Shown here one piece after another: positions 1 through 8,865 of a stretch of DNA of 64,000 bases. This DNA comes from Flavobacterium sp. PMTSA4 (GTDB taxonomy: Bacteria > Bacteroidota > Bacteroidia > Flavobacteriales > Flavobacteriaceae), in assembly GCF_032098525.1 (NCBI RefSeq), contig NZ_CP134890.1, positions 1,612,001 to 1,676,000 on the forward strand, written 5' to 3'. Numbering within the stretch: the first letter of the stretch is position 1; every line of letters begins with the position of its first letter. Below the pieces are notes generated by a model that saw only the letters and a program-made list of their open reading frames with translations, searched no databases and was not told the origin of the DNA. The position numbers and the translations under genes were made by a program.

Positions 1-3000
1 GTAAATATTGGTGCTTCGGGAATAATGATGGATTCTGCTTTAATACATCCAAGATTGTCTGTTACTGTAATGGTATATGTTCCTGCTGAAAGGTTGTTCT
101 GATTTAATGCAGTTGAAAGATTACTCCATTGGTATTGATAGGGTGGATTTCCTCCAGAAATTGTTGTTGTGAAAGAAGCATTGTTAGCGCCGTAACATGT
201 TATTGGTGTTGTGGTATAACTAATAATTATCTCTGTGGATTGGGTGATGACTGCAGATAGGTTTTCTGTACATCCTTGGTTGTCGGTTATCGTTACAGTA
301 TAAGTTCCCGCAACTATATTGGTAAGGTTTTGATTTGTGCTTGTAAAACCGTTTGGACCTGTCCAAGCGTAGTTGTAATCGAACACACCGGGTGTAATTT
401 CGATTGGTGTTCCCCCTGATGGGTTTATATTGATTGCTCCAGTTGCTGCTCCAAAACATTCAACGTTTGTTTGACTGATTAAACTAACGGCTAAAATTGG
501 TGGTTGAGTAATGGTAAATGTTTCCGTTTTAGGACCACAATTATTGGCATCTGTTACTGTGACAACATATGTTCCTGGACTTAAATTTGCAATGTCTTCG
601 TTATTCGAAAATGGAAAAGTATCTTTTGTCCAAGTGTAGGTATAATTTCCTGTTCCGCCAGTTACTGATATATTAATACTTCCGTTTGCAAAGCCAAAAC
701 AAGTGATGTCATTTTCGCTGTCAATTGAGATTAGTATATCGTCTGGTTCTGTAATGGTATACGTGTTCGTATAAGGACAATTGCCTGTATCGTCAATCGT
801 TAAATCGTATATTCCTGGTTCTAGATTATTTATTGCTGTTGCTGCTGAAGTAAATCCGTTAGGTCCTAACCATGTTATTGTATATGGTGGAATTCCGCCA
901 ACTATATTAGTTGTTATTGATGCATTATTAACTCCGAAACACGAATTATTGCTGGCAATCACATTTGGATTTATTGCTGGATTGACCACTACTGTTACCG
1001 TGAAATCATTACCAATACAAACCCCAGAAATTGGAGTTACCGTATAAGTTACTGTGGCCGGTGAAGTTGTTGTATTAATTAATGTTTGACTGATTTGATT
1101 TTGCTGAGTTGCTTCAGAATTAGCGCCTGATATTGCACCCGCTGGATTTATTGTTGGAGTTGACCAAGTGTATGTAGTGCCAAGAGGAACAATGTTGCCT
1201 CCCGTATTAGAAGGTGTAATTGTGAACGGGTTATTGCTGCAAATCGTTGTGCTTTCTGATGCAATAACTGGATTTTGGTTGATTGTAATTAATGCTGTGT
1301 CTGAAATTATTGTTGCACAACCTCCGGACAATGAAGGGAAATTAATAATACAGTAATAATACAAACTGCCTACACTATTTGTTGGTGGTGTGTAAGTTGC
1401 ATTGGTTGCACTTGGGATGCTAAAACCACCTGTGTTGCTGTTAATTGTGTTTGAAAACCATTGGTATGTTGGTGTTCCTGTTCCGCTTGAATAATTTAAA
1501 GTTAAACTTGTTGGGACTTGGTCTTTACACCAAGTGTTTGATTGTGGTTGTGACGTTATTACTGGCGCAGGATTTACAATTACTTGAGCTGTATTAGAAA
1601 TTGCATTACAACCCGTACCGTTGGTTTGATTGATAACACAATAGTAGAACACCGTTCCTGTTGTTGCTGTTGGCGGTGTAAACGTGCTATTTGTTTCTCC
1701 AGAAATAACTACACCAGTAGTTGTGTTATTAGTAGTCGAACTATACCATTGATATGTGTATGAAGTTCCTATACCACCTGTTGCGCCCACAGAGAGAGTA
1801 GTTGCAGGTGTGTTTTGACAAACAGTTTGTGTAGTTTGGGGTTGTGGAGTAATTATAGGATCCGCAATTACATCTATAGTAGCTACATCACTCACTATAC
1901 TGCCGCAACCACTCCCAGAAAAAGATATTTGGACATAATAATAATATGTTCCTGGAACTGAATAAACTGGCGGTGTGTAGGTTGAATTTGTTGCACCAGT
2001 TATTGGTGTACCGCCTGTATTTGTACTCGTATTGTTTGAATACCACTGATAGTTTGGTGTACCTGTTCCTCCAATGTATGATACACTTAATGGAGTCGTA
2101 ATTGTTGCACCCACACATAGACTTTGGTTTGGTACTGGATTTTGGTCAATAGTTGATGCTGAAGTTATTATTATTTCAGCAGTATTGGTTGCAATAGTAG
2201 CACAACTTCCCGTAATGTTTGGAAATGTAACTAAACAATAATAATATGTTGTTCCAACTGTATTGGCTGGTGGTGTAAATGTTGCATTAGTTTCTCCAGT
2301 AATTAAAGTTCCTGAAGTATTGTTATTATTAATATTAGAATACCATTGATATGTTGGTGTTCCTGCACCATTACTATACGTAAATGACAATGTAGTTGGA
2401 GTACCACCTAAACAGACCGAACTTGAAGGCGGTTGATTGACGATTGAAGGAGATTGATTAATTATTACTGCTGCTGTTGTAGAAGTAACTGAACAACCTG
2501 GTGTATTTTGAGTAATTATGCAATAATAAAAAATTGTTCCAACACTAGAAGTTGGTGGGGTATAAGTTGCATTTGTTGCTGAGGGAATTAGCACCCCATT
2601 GGTTGTATTATTGTTTGTATTACTGTACCACTGATAATTAAAACTACCGTTACCTCCTGATGCAACAACTGATAAAGTTGATGGTGTAGCTCCTTGACAT
2701 AATGTTTGGGTCGTTAAAGGCTGGGTCGTTATTGTTGGGTCGTTAAACACTACTACTTCTGCACTGTTACTAGTTGTTGTGCCACATCCGTTACTAGAAA
2801 GTGAAATTATTGCATAGTAATAATATGTTCCTGCTGCTGTATAGACAGGCGGTGTATAGGTAGCATTTGTTGCGCCTGAAATTAAGGTTCCGCCAGTTGT
2901 TGCATTTGTTGTATTGGAATACCATTGGTAAGTAGCAGTTCCAATTCCTCCAGTATAACTGACCGTTAAAGGTGATGCTAGTGCAACTCCAACACAAGCA

Positions 3001-5462
3001 TTTTGAGTTACCATTGGTTGCGTATTAATAGTTGGCAGTGGATTAATTGTAACTGTAGCAACGTTTGAATTTAAACTAGAACATCCGCCCGAGGTTAAAG
3101 TGATGACACAGTAGTAATAGAGTGTTCCGATGGTTGAAGCTGGTGGGTTAAATGTACTGTTTGTTTGCCCTGAAATCAAAGTTCCGCCTGTGTTTGAATT
3201 TGATGTGTTTGAATACCATTGGTATGATGGCGTACCCGATGAAGAATTAATTACTACTGAAAGTGCTGTTGGCGTACCTCCTAAACAAACAGAACTAGAA
3301 CTTGGTTGTGTTGTGATAGTTGGTGCAGGGTTTATGGTAATAACATAATTGACTGTTGGTCCATCACAACCATTAAATGATGGTGTAATAACATAGGTTA
3401 CCGTTCCTGGATTTGAATTTGTTGTTGTAATTGTTTGAGCAGGAATAGTATTTGTTGAACCTGTAGCAGTAAAACCTGTAATTCCGGCTGTTGCTGTTGC
3501 TGTCCAAGCGAATGTAGTTCCTGTTGGATTGGCCGTTAAAGTAACTGGTGTTGTCGTTGAACCCGAACAAATAGATTCCGTTAAAACTGTATTCGTTATA
3601 ACTGGCGCAGTGCTTACCGAAAAAGTTTGGGTTGCTGTTGTTGAAGCACCACATTCATTTGTTACCACTAAAGAAACTGTATAATTTCCTGTTGTTGGAT
3701 AATTAATTGTTCCTGGGTTGGCTGTGTTTGCAGTTGCAGGTGTACCTCCCGGGAAACTCCAAGCATAGGTTAGCGTGCTGGTTGTAGGTGCGCAACCAAT
3801 GATTGTTGCTGTTGGGCTAATGTTTGCTGTTCCACAAGCTCCAGTAATTGCTGCAATTGAAGCAGTTGGTGGTTTTTTTACTATTACCGTTTGTGTAGTA
3901 GTATTAGTTCCACAAGAATTTGTTGTTGCTAGTCTTATTGTATATGTGCCTGGTTCGGTAAAATTAAAATTGGCATTTGCTGTAGTTTGATTGGGAAATG
4001 TTGGCGATGCAGTACTACAAAATCCAGATGCGTAAGTAACCGTCCATAAATAGGTAGGTGTACCACATTGATTAGTTAAAACTGTATTGTTGGTTGTTGT
4101 TACAGAAAGAGGAATACAGCCTGTATTGGTGTTTAGTGAGAAAAGAGGTGTTAGTGGTGGTTGTACACAAATGGTTTTCGAAATTGTATCTATGCCGCAT
4201 TTATTACCCGTTTTCATTGTAATTGTATATGTCCCAGAAATACTAAAATTTAAACATAAAACATCTGAACCTGATAACCACAAACTAGGATCAGTTGATG
4301 AAAAATCATTTCCTAATGAACTCCCCGATGTCAAAGAATAACCTGTGGATGGACTTATAGACCAAACTATTAGAGGATTTGAACAAGTATTACTGATAAC
4401 TTGATTACCTAGAGATGTATTTGTTAAACAAACTTGAGTATTAATACAAGCTGAAACTGGAGCTGTAAAATTTGCTTGAGGATTTGCTGAAACATAAATT
4501 GGCACAACTCCAACTGATGAAGTACTACATGGATTAGTTGCCACTATATTTGCTGAAAATGAATTTTGATATGTATTGGAACCGTCTGAACTATCTGTGC
4601 CACATGATGAAGAAGTAAATGTATGTGTAACAGATGCTGGAGGTGGATGATTAAATGGAATTGGTGCAGACCCATCATTGAAAGTCACCGTATATGTTGT
4701 TCCAGGTGGATTATTCGATGTTCCTGTTATTGGAAATGTAAGTGAATTTGCATTACATATATCTGTATTTCCGGGATTCCCCAACGAAACTGCAGGATTT
4801 GAACCGACAAAAACTATGTATGTTTTAGTAATTGAACAACCATTACTCCCTGAAATTGTATAATTTAAATACCATAAGCCAATTTGGTAAGTATGCGATA
4901 AAGTAGTCCAACTAGAACCTGTGAAATTAGGCGACCCATCACCCCAATTTATAGTGTAATTATTGTTAGTGGAAGATGTTGTGGAAGTATTTGTGAAGTT
5001 AAATAATGAAGCACTATTAGAACAAATTCTGAATACTGGAAAGTTATCAAAAATAGAACCTGCGCCAGTCCCACCCATATTAGCATTTGGTTGAGGATTA
5101 ATTGTTACAATAGCAGTTCCAGAAACATTCTGTGGAATAGGTGGAGTAGAATCATCAATTACGCTGACAAGATTATAAACAAAAGTCCCTGCTGTACCTG
5201 TTGGAACTGAAACTGTCACAGACGAATTTGTTCCAGTTGTAGATACTGTTTGATTGCCCGATGTTCCTGTTACGGTATATGTAAATGTATAAGGAGCAGT
5301 TCCTCCAGAACCTGTAAAAGTAATTACTGGACTTGCTGCATTTTGACAAACTGTTGTAGTCCCTGAAATAGTAGCCGATGGAGGTAAGTTTATACTTTTT
5401 GCATAAGTATGACTAAAACTATAAATTAATACTAAAATTATTAACAGGTATTTTTGTTTCAT
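1..5462 (-). CDS. Giant repeat-rich surface adhesin, SprB/PKD type (partial, C-terminus outside window)
   Basis: The minus-strand frame opened by ATG at 5462 has no stop codon down to base 1 (about 1820 codons checked), so the gene continues beyond the left edge. The N-terminus is a classical signal peptide (MKQKYLLIILVLIYSF...). Then come PKD-like modules with WGDGS and GTYTI motifs (about residues 120-700), seven Ig-like modules of about 95-100 residues with the signature YQWYSN...ATYTPP...YYYC (about 705-1380), and at least four SprB-type repeats of about 80 residues with TYTVTVTD.NGC (about 1480-1820). Such proteins are typical type IX secretion cargo, displayed on the cell surface as adhesins. 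The C-terminal sorting domain expected from the family is not visible. Export by the GldKLMN machinery encoded here is inference. Confidence 0.9.
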   Translation of the reverse strand, partial: MKQKYLLIILVLIYSFSHTYAKSINLPPSATISGTTTVCQNAASPVITFTGSGGTAPYTFTYTVTGTSGNQTVSTTGTNSSVTVSVPTGTAGTFVYNLVSVIDDSTPPIPQNVSGTAIVTINPQPNANMGGTGAGSIFDNFPVFRICSNSASLFNFTNTSTTSSTNNNYTINWGDGSPNFTGSSWTTLSHTYQIGLWYLNYTISGSNGCSITKTYIVFVGSNPAVSLGNPGNTDICNANSLTFPITGTSNNPPGTTYTVTFNDGSAPIPFNHPPPASVTHTFTSSSCGTDSSDGSNTYQNSFSANIVATNPCSTSSVGVVPIYVSANPQANFTAPVSACINTQVCLTNTSLGNQVISNTCSNPLIVWSISPSTGYSLTSGSSLGNDFSSTDPSLWLSGSDVLCLNFSISGTYTITMKTGNKCGIDTISKTICVQPPLTPLFSLNTNTGCIPLSVTTTNNTVLTNQCGTPTYLWTVTYASGFCSTASPTFPNQTTANANFNFTEPGTYTIRLATTNSCGTNTTTQTVIVKKPPTASIAAITGACGTANISPTATIIGCAPTTSTLTYAWSFPGGTPATANTANPGTINYPTTGNYTVSLVVTNECGASTTATQTFSVSTAPVITNTVLTESICSGSTTTPVTLTANPTGTTFAWTATATAGITGFTATGSTNTIPAQTITTTNSNPGTVTYVITPSFNGCDGPTVNYVITINPAPTITTQPSSSSVCLGGTPTALSVVINSSSGTPSYQWYSNTSNSNTGGTLISGQTNSTFNPPASTIGTLYYYCVITLTSGGCSSLNSNVATVTINPLPTINTQPMVTQNACVGVALASPLTVSYTGGIGTATYQWYSNTTNATTGGTLISGATNATYTPPVYTAAGTYYYYAIISLSSNGCGTTTSNSAEVVVFNDPTITTQPLTTQTLCQGATPSTLSVVASGGNGSFNYQWYSNTNNNTTNGVLIPSATNATYTPPTSSVGTIFYYCIITQNTPGCSVTSTTAAVIINQSPSIVNQPPSSSVCLGGTPTTLSFTYSNGAGTPTYQWYSNINNNNTSGTLITGETNATFTPPANTVGTTYYYCLVTFPNITGSCATIATNTAEIIITSASTIDQNPVPNQSLCVGATITTPLSVSYIGGTGTPNYQWYSNNTSTNTGGTPITGATNSTYTPPVYSVPGTYYYYVQISFSGSGCGSIVSDVATIDVIADPIITPQPQTTQTVCQNTPATTLSVGATGGIGTSYTYQWYSSTTNNTTTGVVISGETNSTFTPPTATTGTVFYYCVINQTNGTGCNAISNTAQVIVNPAPVITSQPQSNTWCKDQVPTSLTLNYSSGTGTPTYQWFSNTINSNTGGFSIPSATNATYTPPTNSVGSLYYYCIINFPSLSGGCATIISDTALITINQNPVIASESTTICSNNPFTITPSNTGGNIVPLGTTYTWSTPTINPAGAISGANSEATQQNQISQTLINTTTSPATVTYTVTPISGVCIGNDFTVTVVVNPAINPNVIASNNSCFGVNNASITTNIVGGIPPYTITWLGPNGFTSAATAINNLEPGIYDLTIDDTGNCPYTNTYTITEPDDILISIDSENDITCFGFANGSINISVTGGTGNYTYTWTKDTFPFSNNEDIANLSPGTYVVTVTDANNCGPKTETFTITQPPILAVSLISQTNVECFGAATGAININPSGGTPIEITPGVFDYNYAWTGPNGFTSTNQNLTNIVAGTYTVTITDNQGCTENLSAVITQSTEIIISYTTTPITCYGANNASFTTTISGGNPPYQYQWSNLSTALNQNNLSAGTYTITVTDNLGCIKAESIIIPEAPIF
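1320..3350 (-). repeat. Seven tandem Ig-like coding repeats, about 290-300 bp each
   Basis: Inside the giant adhesin gene, the motif encoding YQWYSN recurs near 3215, 2920, 2628, 2340, 2042, 1745 and 1457, so the period is about 286-299 bp. Each unit also encodes a TYTPP or TFTPP segment and a YYYC segment. The units are clearly homologous but not identical. Confidence 0.85.
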
Positions 5463-5561
5463 ACTCAATAAAATTTTATTTCATACTATACTTTTCAACA
5501 AACTAGTAACTAGTTAAGTGCATAAAAATAGTGGTTTATTTAACACATATTACATTGTTAA

Positions 5562-5798
5562 TTACTTTTTCTTCTTAGTCACTTTTTTCTTCTTTACAGG
5601 TGGCTCACAAACGCCACAGGTACCGCCAAGTTTTGCACAATGTTTGCAACCTGAGCAGTTTTTACAAGCTGTACAATCGTCTGAACCATTGCATCCGCGT
5701 GCTTCGCAGGTTGATGCTATTTGAGGATTTGTGGTTGGTTGATTTCCTTGATTGCAAGCAAAAAGGAATAACAAAAGAAGTGGTAGTAGTTTTTTCAT
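5562..5798 (-). CDS. Cysteine-rich lipoprotein with lysine tail
   Basis: This predicted 78-residue protein starts MKKLLPLLLLFLFACNQG, a lipoprotein signal with the lipid-acceptor Cys at about residue 15. An upstream in-frame ATG would precede this signal peptide and is rejected. The mature part is rich in cysteines in paired spacings (CTACKNCSGCKHC) and ends in a Lys-rich tail (PPVKKKKVTKKKK). The paired cysteines suggest metal binding or disulfides, but I do not recognise a named family. It lies 22 bp downstream of the small HTH gene on the same strand and probably shares its transcript, which starts at the inverted-repeat promoter at 6112-6159. Confidence 0.75.
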   Translation of the reverse strand: MKKLLPLLLLFLFACNQGNQPTTNPQIASTCEARGCNGSDDCTACKNCSGCKHCAKLGGTCGVCEPPVKKKKVTKKKK

Positions 5799-5820
5799 AT
5801 TTGTATTGTTTTGTTGTAGT

Positions 5821-6036
5821 TTATCCGTTAAAACATAATTCACATTTCCGTTCGTAGTAGTAGTTTTTGGTTTGGGTGTTGAATGTTATTGGTGCATTGA
5901 GTTCGAGTTTCATAAAGTTTATATAATTAAAAACCGTTCTGACTGAAAGACCTAATTTGTTTGATAACTCTTTAGGTGTTCCTGTTCTTTCGGCTTCAAT
6001 CAGCTCATGTACTTTTATGATTACTCTTATATCCAA
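5821..6036 (-). CDS. Small HTH (HTH_11/DeoR-like) DNA-binding protein
   Basis: This 71-residue protein is essentially one helix-turn-helix domain: a helix around residues 5-17, then ELSNKLGLSVRTVFNYINFM as the HTH, then a short tail with a CELC motif. It has no effector domain. The gene is first in a two-gene unit with the Cys-rich lipoprotein and lies about 100 bp downstream of a perfect 22-bp inverted repeat. It could bind that repeat itself (autoregulation) or be a target of the nearby response regulator; the sequence does not decide. Confidence 0.75.
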   Translation of the reverse strand: MDIRVIIKVHELIEAERTGTPKELSNKLGLSVRTVFNYINFMKLELNAPITFNTQTKNYYYERKCELCFNG

Positions 6037-6111
6037 TGTTAAAAAACAATTATACTATTTGTGAGTGCAATCAGAATGCAGTGTTTTTGTTTTTATTAAC
6101 AAAACACATTT

Positions 6112-6159
6112 CAAACTTAAACCAATTTGAGATAGGTATTTTACGGAAAACCGTAAAAT
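6112..6159 (-). promoter_or_regulatory. Inverted-repeat operator plus -7 box (copy 1)
   Basis: A perfect 22-bp inverted repeat, ATTTTACGG-N4-CCGTAAAAT, occupies 6138-6159. Reading on the minus strand, 18 bp separate it from TAAGTTTG (6119-6112), an exact match to the Bacteroidota -7 motif TAnnTTTG. The estimated start is near 6106, which places the repeat centre near -42, a position typical of activators that contact RNA polymerase. It drives the HTH/Cys-rich lipoprotein pair. Confidence 0.75.
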
Positions 6160-6208
6160 GGATAAAAAAACCACAAGCTAGAACTTATGGTTTTAATTAC
6201 TCAAAATC

Positions 6209-6412
6209 CTAACTGGTATGGCATTCGTTTGAACATGTTTTGCAACCGTTTGCTGTTGGATACGTCTTTTTTGCTTCCTTTACTGCATCCCTACAATTGG
6301 TAAAGTCTCCTAGATACTTTCGGTTTTCAAGACGAGGTAGATAAATACAAGTTTCTTTATGCACTTCGTGGTCTCCATTGCTTTGTGCATTTTTGTTGAC
6401 ATAATACTTCAT
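6209..6412 (-). CDS. His/Cys-rich mini-protein, paralog of the 9967-10215 protein
   Basis: This is a 67-residue protein without signal peptide. Conserved positions shared with the second copy are YYVN.N, G.HE.H..TC..LP, LGD, A..AKK.YP.A and C.TC. The pattern H-x2-H-x3-C with a later C-x2-C looks like a zinc site, but I know no characterised member. It has its own promoter with the 22-bp inverted repeat 54 bp upstream of the ATG, the same distance as for the operon of its paralog. It ends 50 bp before the inverted repeat of the next unit. Confidence 0.8.
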   Translation of the reverse strand: MKYYVNKNAQSNGDHEVHKETCIYLPRLENRKYLGDFTNCRDAVKEAKKTYPTANGCKTCSNECHTS

Positions 6413-6439
6413 CGTTTTTATATTTTTAATTGTTATTTC

Positions 6440-6487
6440 TCAATTTAAGTCTTTCTGAAACAGATATTTTACGGAAAACCGTAAAAT
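6440..6487 (-). promoter_or_regulatory. Inverted-repeat operator plus -7-like box (copy 2)
   Basis: The same perfect 22-bp inverted repeat (ATTTTACGG-N4-CCGTAAAAT) lies at 6466-6487. Exactly 18 bp downstream on the minus strand is TAAATTGA (6447-6440), a weaker match to TAnnTTTG at the same position as in the other two copies. The weak -7 box suits a promoter that depends on an activator. It precedes the mini-protein gene starting at 6412. Confidence 0.7.
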
Positions 6488-6555
6488 GGATAAAAAATAT
6501 GGCCTCTTTTTATGCGATTCTTCACTTTGTTCAGAATAACACTCATGAATTATTT

Positions 6556-6588
6556 AAAAAGGAGATGCTAAAAAGCATCCCCTTTTTT
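6556..6588. terminator. Bidirectional hairpin terminator
   Basis: The arms GGAGATGCT and AGCATCCCC pair with one mismatch around an AAAA loop and are flanked by A and T runs. It lies just after the stop of the small lipoprotein gene (6602-6600) and would isolate it from the inverted-repeat promoter at 6440-6487. Confidence 0.7.
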
Positions 6589-6599
6589 ACCTAACCAAA

Positions 6600-6767
6600 T
6601 TATGGTTTTGTTGGCGGTGGTGGTGGCGGTGTTAATTGTCCGCTTTGACCTCCAGTATCATCCGCTTGTGTTTGAGCTGGAACATTATCAGTAATTGAGT
6701 CGGCTGTACAAGAAGTAAATGTTGTTGTAGCCAACATAATAATCGAAAATAAAAGTATTTTTTTCAT
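6600..6767 (-). CDS. Small proline-tailed lipoprotein
   Basis: The predicted 55-residue product starts MKKILLFSIIMLATTTFTSC, a lipoprotein signal with the modified Cys at about residue 20. The mature part is short and ends in a proline-rich tail (PPPPPPTKP). The longer in-frame start would put 31 residues before the signal peptide and is rejected. No family is recognised. A hairpin terminator follows the stop directly, so it is probably monocistronic. Confidence 0.65.
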   Translation of the reverse strand: MKKILLFSIIMLATTTFTSCTADSITDNVPAQTQADDTGGQSGQLTPPPPPPTKP

Positions 6768-7114
6768 TTTAACAGATTTAAAAATTGAACAATAGTTTTG
6801 CTGCCCGAGTTTCTCGAGGCATTGCAATGGAATTTCCTTTGCTTGATTATTGAAGGTCAAGATTGACCTATAGTGGGAAGTGAAGTGCGTTGATACAGAA
6901 CCTATTGTTTATACTTCCCGAATAAAAAATTGAGCTCTGTATGTCAGCACTTTTTAGAAGTAGTTTTGTACATTTGTTCTTATCGCGAGGTAGAACAAGA
7001 ACTAATTCTGAAGCAAAGGAATGTGGTTTTTGAGTGAGTGTTTATAAAGAATTCCGATGTTTCCGAAGATTCCGAAGAATTCCTGATAATTCCGTTTTAA
7101 TCATTTGTTCCACT
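6768..7114. other. 347-bp intergenic region between divergent genes
   Basis: No convincing gene is present. It holds a perfect GGTCAA-GA-TTGACC inverted repeat (6855-6868), a -7 match TACATTTG on the plus strand (6969-6976, predicted start near 6983), and a quasi-tandem TTCCG series at 7052, 7061, 7070 and 7090 in the long leader of the next gene. Confidence 0.6.
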
Positions 7115-7954
7115 ATGAAAAAAAATACTTTTAAAGATTATAAGAAGGCATTGCTTGAGCATTATGATACAGTTAAAGGCGATGATGTGACGGGTGTTTT
7201 ATTAGACCCAACACCTGCTCAGATGAGGGATTTGTGTAGTTTAAAAATTGATGGAGGCTTGAGTAAGACCGATGAGGAATTAATGCGTGTTTTTTTCGAG
7301 ACAAAAAAAGAAGACTCTTTGAAGCTATCAATAAAGCGCTGTAATATTGATAAGTTCAGACCGATTATTTCATTTATTAGGAGAGAAACAGATACTGACA
7401 ATAGACCAAGAATTGAATTGGTTGCTATTTTGATTGATTTTAGCCCAAGACCTTATGCTAAGTTTAGCGGTTTAAAAAATGAAACCTCCAAAAGCAAAGA
7501 TTCAGGTAGAGCTGAAGATGAGAATATAACTGATTTATCTCAAACCAATAAAAAGCAAAAAACCTATTCTTTTAAAAAGATATTGTATGTGTTCTTGGGG
7601 TTAATTGGGTTGTCGAGTCTTGGCTATGTTGTAAAAGATAAACTGATACCTGAAAAACAATGCATGCAATGGCAGGATGATCATTATGTGGAAGTGAATT
7701 GTTTAGAAGAAATAAATGGTTTTAAAAGCAGCTCAAAAAAACCTATAAAGGAAGAGTTGATGAATCTCGAAAAGATAAAAGTTTGTGATACTACAACTTT
7801 TTTTGAAGAAGGAAAAGCTATTGTTTATTACTGTAAAATTGACAATGATAACGTTGAATATTTTAATCAACCAGGTTATCATCCTATAAATGGCAAACCT
7901 TTAAAGCCTATTACTACTTATATGATTAACAAGTATATCAAAAATAAAGAGTAA
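7115..7954 (+). CDS. Conserved hypothetical single-pass membrane protein
   Basis: From ATG 7115 (MKKNTFKDYKKALLEHY) the product is 279 residues. I chose this start over one 81 bp upstream because the upstream part is encoded by a TTCCG repeat and reads as low-complexity RFRRFRR. The N-terminal about 120 residues form a soluble region containing LLDPTPAQMRDLC and VFFETKK, a pattern I associate with uncharacterised flavobacterial proteins. A hydrophilic linker follows, then one membrane segment (KILYVFLGLIGLSSLGYVV, about residues 158-176) and an outer about 100-residue region with four cysteines. The function is unknown. Confidence 0.75.
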   Translation: MKKNTFKDYKKALLEHYDTVKGDDVTGVLLDPTPAQMRDLCSLKIDGGLSKTDEELMRVFFETKKEDSLKLSIKRCNIDKFRPIISFIRRETDTDNRPRIELVAILIDFSPRPYAKFSGLKNETSKSKDSGRAEDENITDLSQTNKKQKTYSFKKILYVFLGLIGLSSLGYVVKDKLIPEKQCMQWQDDHYVEVNCLEEINGFKSSSKKPIKEELMNLEKIKVCDTTTFFEEGKAIVYYCKIDNDNVEYFNQPGYHPINGKPLKPITTYMINKYIKNKE

Positions 7955-8096
7955 TTTATTTGGTTTGTTTCTATTGTACTACAAGGGTTTTTTAAGTTTA
8001 TCAGAAAAAAAATATTAAAGTGTGTAACATTTTATTTTTTATGTCGTCTAGTTGCTTAGAATTAAAAAAATCATCAAATCAAAACAATCATCAATC

Positions 8097-8678
8097 ATGA
8101 AAAACAAATTTTTAAGAGTCAGCACTGTCGTTGCTGGACTGATGCTTTTGAGTTGTAACACTTCAAACAACGAAGCACAAGAGTACAAAGAGAAAGAAGA
8201 AGTTACTTTGGCCAAACAAATTGAAAGAGGTAACTATTTGGTAAACACTTCGGGGTGTAATGACTGTCATTCGCCAAAGAAAATGACTGACCATGGTCCG
8301 ATTCCTGATCCTGACCGATTATTATCGGGGCATGATATGAATGAGCCTTTGCCTCCGTATGACAAAAATGGCAGTAAGGGTTATGTTCTTTTTAACATGA
8401 ATGGTACTGCGAGTATTGGTCCGTGGGGAACTTCGTTTGCTGGAAATTTAACTCCGGATGATACTGGAATTGGTAACTGGAGTGAGGAGCAGTTTTTGAC
8501 CGCTATTCGTAAAGGTAAGTATAAAGGCTTAAAAGGCAGCAGACAGTTGCTTCCACCGATGCCCTGGCCTGCTTATGCGCAAATGAGTGACGAGGACTTG
8601 AAGGCTATTTTTGCTTATTTGCAAAGTTTGAAGCCTGTTGAGAATATTGTTCCACAAGCTGTTCTGCCAGCTATTTAA
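8097..8678 (+). CDS. Lipoprotein c-type cytochrome
   Basis: The 193-residue product starts MKNKFLRVSTVVAGLMLLSC, a lipoprotein signal with lipidated Cys at 20, so it is anchored in the periplasm or outer membrane. A single haem site CNDCH lies at about 54-58, and the candidate distal Met ligand is in LPPMPW near the end. The C-terminal helix DEDLKAIFAYLQSLKPV is typical of class I cytochrome c folds. The likely role is electron transfer to or from an unknown partner. The next gene encodes an unrelated acetyltransferase, so no operon role is suggested. Confidence 0.88.
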   Translation: MKNKFLRVSTVVAGLMLLSCNTSNNEAQEYKEKEEVTLAKQIERGNYLVNTSGCNDCHSPKKMTDHGPIPDPDRLLSGHDMNEPLPPYDKNGSKGYVLFNMNGTASIGPWGTSFAGNLTPDDTGIGNWSEEQFLTAIRKGKYKGLKGSRQLLPPMPWPAYAQMSDEDLKAIFAYLQSLKPVENIVPQAVLPAI

Positions 8679-8865
8679 TCGGAAATTTTATTTAGTGGTA
8701 TTGGATTAACATCATTATTGATGGAGGGTTTCTTGTGTTTCGTTGATACTTGAATGGAATCCTTTTTCTACTGAAATCGTTACCTCGATGGGAATACTCA
8801 TCGAGTGTAGGGTTTCTGTTGCTGCCGCTAAATTAAAACTGAACAAAATTTAATCTTAGATTATT

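Noticed and set aside
1888..3654. Several short frames with Asn/Tyr-rich products across the left region
   Set aside because: They are out-of-frame readings of the giant adhesin repeats.
8715..8849. Minus-strand open stretch of about 44 codons between the cytochrome and nat genes
   Set aside because: It has no ATG near its start; the only ATG (8801) gives 28 residues, and the self-similar ETLH words come from a local repeat and hairpin. I see no sign of a real gene.
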